Positions 63,309 to 64,000 of a DNA stretch of 64,000 nt are shown here, one piece after another. The stretch covers positions 137,766-201,765 of the forward strand of contig NZ_HF571038.1 in assembly GCF_001046875.1 (NCBI RefSeq). Reading direction: 5' to 3'. This DNA comes from Nostocoides jenkinsii Ben 74 (lineage in GTDB: Bacteria > Actinomycetota > Actinomycetes > Actinomycetales > Dermatophilaceae). Both the position numbers and the translations under genes were made by a program. Position 1 is the stretch's first letter, and each line of letters starts with the position of its first letter. The notes beneath the pieces were generated by a model that worked only from the letters and a program-made list of their open reading frames with translations, had not been told where the DNA came from and did no database searches.

Positions 63309-63373
63309 GACAATTCACGCGATCCAGTCACCCCTGGGCGCTCGCTCAAACTCACTCAAGGGAGAACCCCGTC

Positions 63374-63730
63374 ATGGCCGATCGCACCCTTCGCGGCAGC
63401 CGCATGGTTTCGTTCAGCATGGAGACGTCCGAGAACGTCGTCCCCAGCGAGCGCCAGATCGTCGTTTATGTGTGCCCCCAGGAGCACCGCATCGAGTTGC
63501 CCTTCTCCATCGAGGCGGAGATCCCCGCCACATGGGAGTGCCGCTGCGGCGAGGAGGCACTGCTTCTCGACGGCTCCGCGCCCGAGCGCAAGCCTGTCAA
63601 GCCCGCCCGCACGCACTGGGACATGCTCCTGGAGCGCCGCTCCATCCCCGAGCTTGAGGAGCTCTTGGAGGAGCGCCTGGAGATCCTGCGCGCCTCCCGG
63701 GGCGAGAAGCAGACCAAGCGCAGCGCCTGA
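63374..63730 (+). CDS. rbpA: RNA polymerase-binding protein RbpA
   Basis: 118 residues. R-G-S-R-M-V-S-F-S-M-E at the start is the core-binding tail; C-P-Q-E-H and C-R-C-G form the zinc-like site; R-T-H-W-D-M-L-L-E-R-R-S and E-L-E-E-L-L-E-E-R-L form the sigma-interaction helix. RbpA stabilises open complexes of actinobacterial RNA polymerase with the main sigma factor. AGGGAG precedes ATG 63374. It is a hallmark gene of actinobacteria. Confidence 0.97.
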   Translation: MADRTLRGSRMVSFSMETSENVVPSERQIVVYVCPQEHRIELPFSIEAEIPATWECRCGEEALLLDGSAPERKPVKPARTHWDMLLERRSIPELEELLEERLEILRASRGEKQTKRSA

Positions 63731-63785
63731 GCGCGGCCCGGTCGGGCGGCATACGCCCTGGTTGTGACTCGGGGAGCGTCCACCC

Positions 63786-63833
63786 AGACCAGCGCGGGCT
63801 CAGACCAGCGCGGGCTCAGACCAGCGCGGGCTG
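63786..63833. repeat. 16-base tandem repeat, three copies
   Basis: AGACCAGCGCGGGCTC is repeated three times at 63786, 63802 and 63818 (the last copy ends CTG). The last copy overlaps the stop of the MFS gene on the minus strand, so two extra copies lie just beyond it. Confidence 0.85.
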
Positions 63834-64000
63834 CTCGTTGCCGGCTTGGCGAATGCCCTCACGGAAGTCCACCCGTGACAGCAGGGCGCCGCCGAGGACG
63901 AAGAAGATGATCAGGGCGATGATCGCCAATCGATAGGTATGGGTGAGTTGGTATACGACGCCGAAGAGCAGCGTCCCGAACCAACTCGTCCCGCGCTCCA
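63816..64000 (-). CDS. MFS transporter (UMF1-like), C-terminal part
   Basis: About 60 residues at the end of a membrane protein, continuing beyond the window. F-G-T-L-L-F-G-V-V-Y-Q-L-T-H-T-Y-R and I-I-A-L-I-I-F-F-V-L-G-G-A-L-L form two helices, followed by S-R-V-D-F-R-E-G-I-R-Q-A-G-N-E-Q. The pattern matches the end of UMF1-type MFS exporters. The TGA stop is at 63816-63818. Substrate unknown. Confidence 0.6.
   Translation of the reverse strand, partial: ERGTSWFGTLLFGVVYQLTHTYRLAIIALIIFFVLGGALLSRVDFREGIRQAGNEQPALV

Noticed and set aside
63104-63373. ydaO or cobalamin riboswitch in the rbpA leader
   Set aside because: Some G-rich and GGAAC words look similar, but the conserved cores could not be aligned.

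Overview
The window reads as chromosome from a high-GC Gram-positive actinobacterium. It carries a complete Pup-proteasome system (arc, dop, pup, prcB, prcA, pafA, pafB, pafC), the mycothiol enzyme MshC, RbpA, a TatA/TatC pair and HelY. Gene order resembles actinobacterial clusters around uppP-mshC-metH-trmI-arc and pafBC-tatAC-helY. Codon use and gene content suggest Micrococcales, perhaps the Intrasporangiaceae/Dermatophilaceae; that placement is inference. I see no rRNA, IS element, prophage, CRISPR array or origin. One tRNA gene is present, tRNA-Leu(GAG).

Layout. 1-8 kb: a 43-base poly-C end, the start of a LigB-type DNA ligase, a YciI-like protein, a broken surface-protein remnant beside tRNA-Leu, pirin, a DUF222-HNH nuclease, a DUF3516 Ski2-like helicase and LigC. 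8-16 kb: a lipoprotein, an M20 peptidase, an Asp-rich protein, UppP, CorA, a histidine phosphatase, DUF3090, an SCO1664-family protein, MshC and PAC2. 16-26 kb: a HAD hydrolase, a tiny secreted repeat protein, MetH, a lipoprotein, an M50 protease, TrmI and the proteasome ATPase Arc. 26-32 kb: an accessory stretch lying between arc and dop, with a frameshifted beta-propeller gene, a small Cys-rich protein under a DtxR/IdeR-type box, a LigD-type polymerase, an orphan AbiEi-like protein, PRPP synthetase, a small HTH protein and a VWA protein. 32-48 kb: dop-pup-prcBA-pafA, two FKBP proteins, a universal stress protein, DUF3866, pafBC, tatAC, a lipid kinase and helY. 48-56 kb: an exonuclease, an Lrp regulator, YbaK and BioY, followed by a decaying block (ECF sigma factor with a stop, frameshifted partner, shortened fasciclin protein, broken aldo/keto reductase) around an intact alcohol dehydrogenase. 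56-64 kb: malic enzyme, phosphoketolase, Lnt, Dpm1, FxsA, RbpA and the end of an MFS transporter.

Together the genes cover protein turnover, thiol redox and methionine metabolism, envelope and lipoprotein assembly, and DNA end repair. The regulatory signals are unusually regular. About twenty genes have a TANNNT hexamer ending 5-8 bases before the start codon, the signature of leaderless mRNAs, and I used it to fix several starts.

Four signals stand out beyond the genes. The heptamer GTATGCC/GGCATAC occurs about 77 times by eye where about 7 are expected. Three intergenic elements repeat a local word at a 19-21-base period and then mirror it exactly. A perfect dyad matching the DtxR/IdeR box sits in front of a 67-residue Cys-rich protein of unknown role. 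Inactivating lesions cluster at 51-56 kb. All counts were made by eye without alignment tools.
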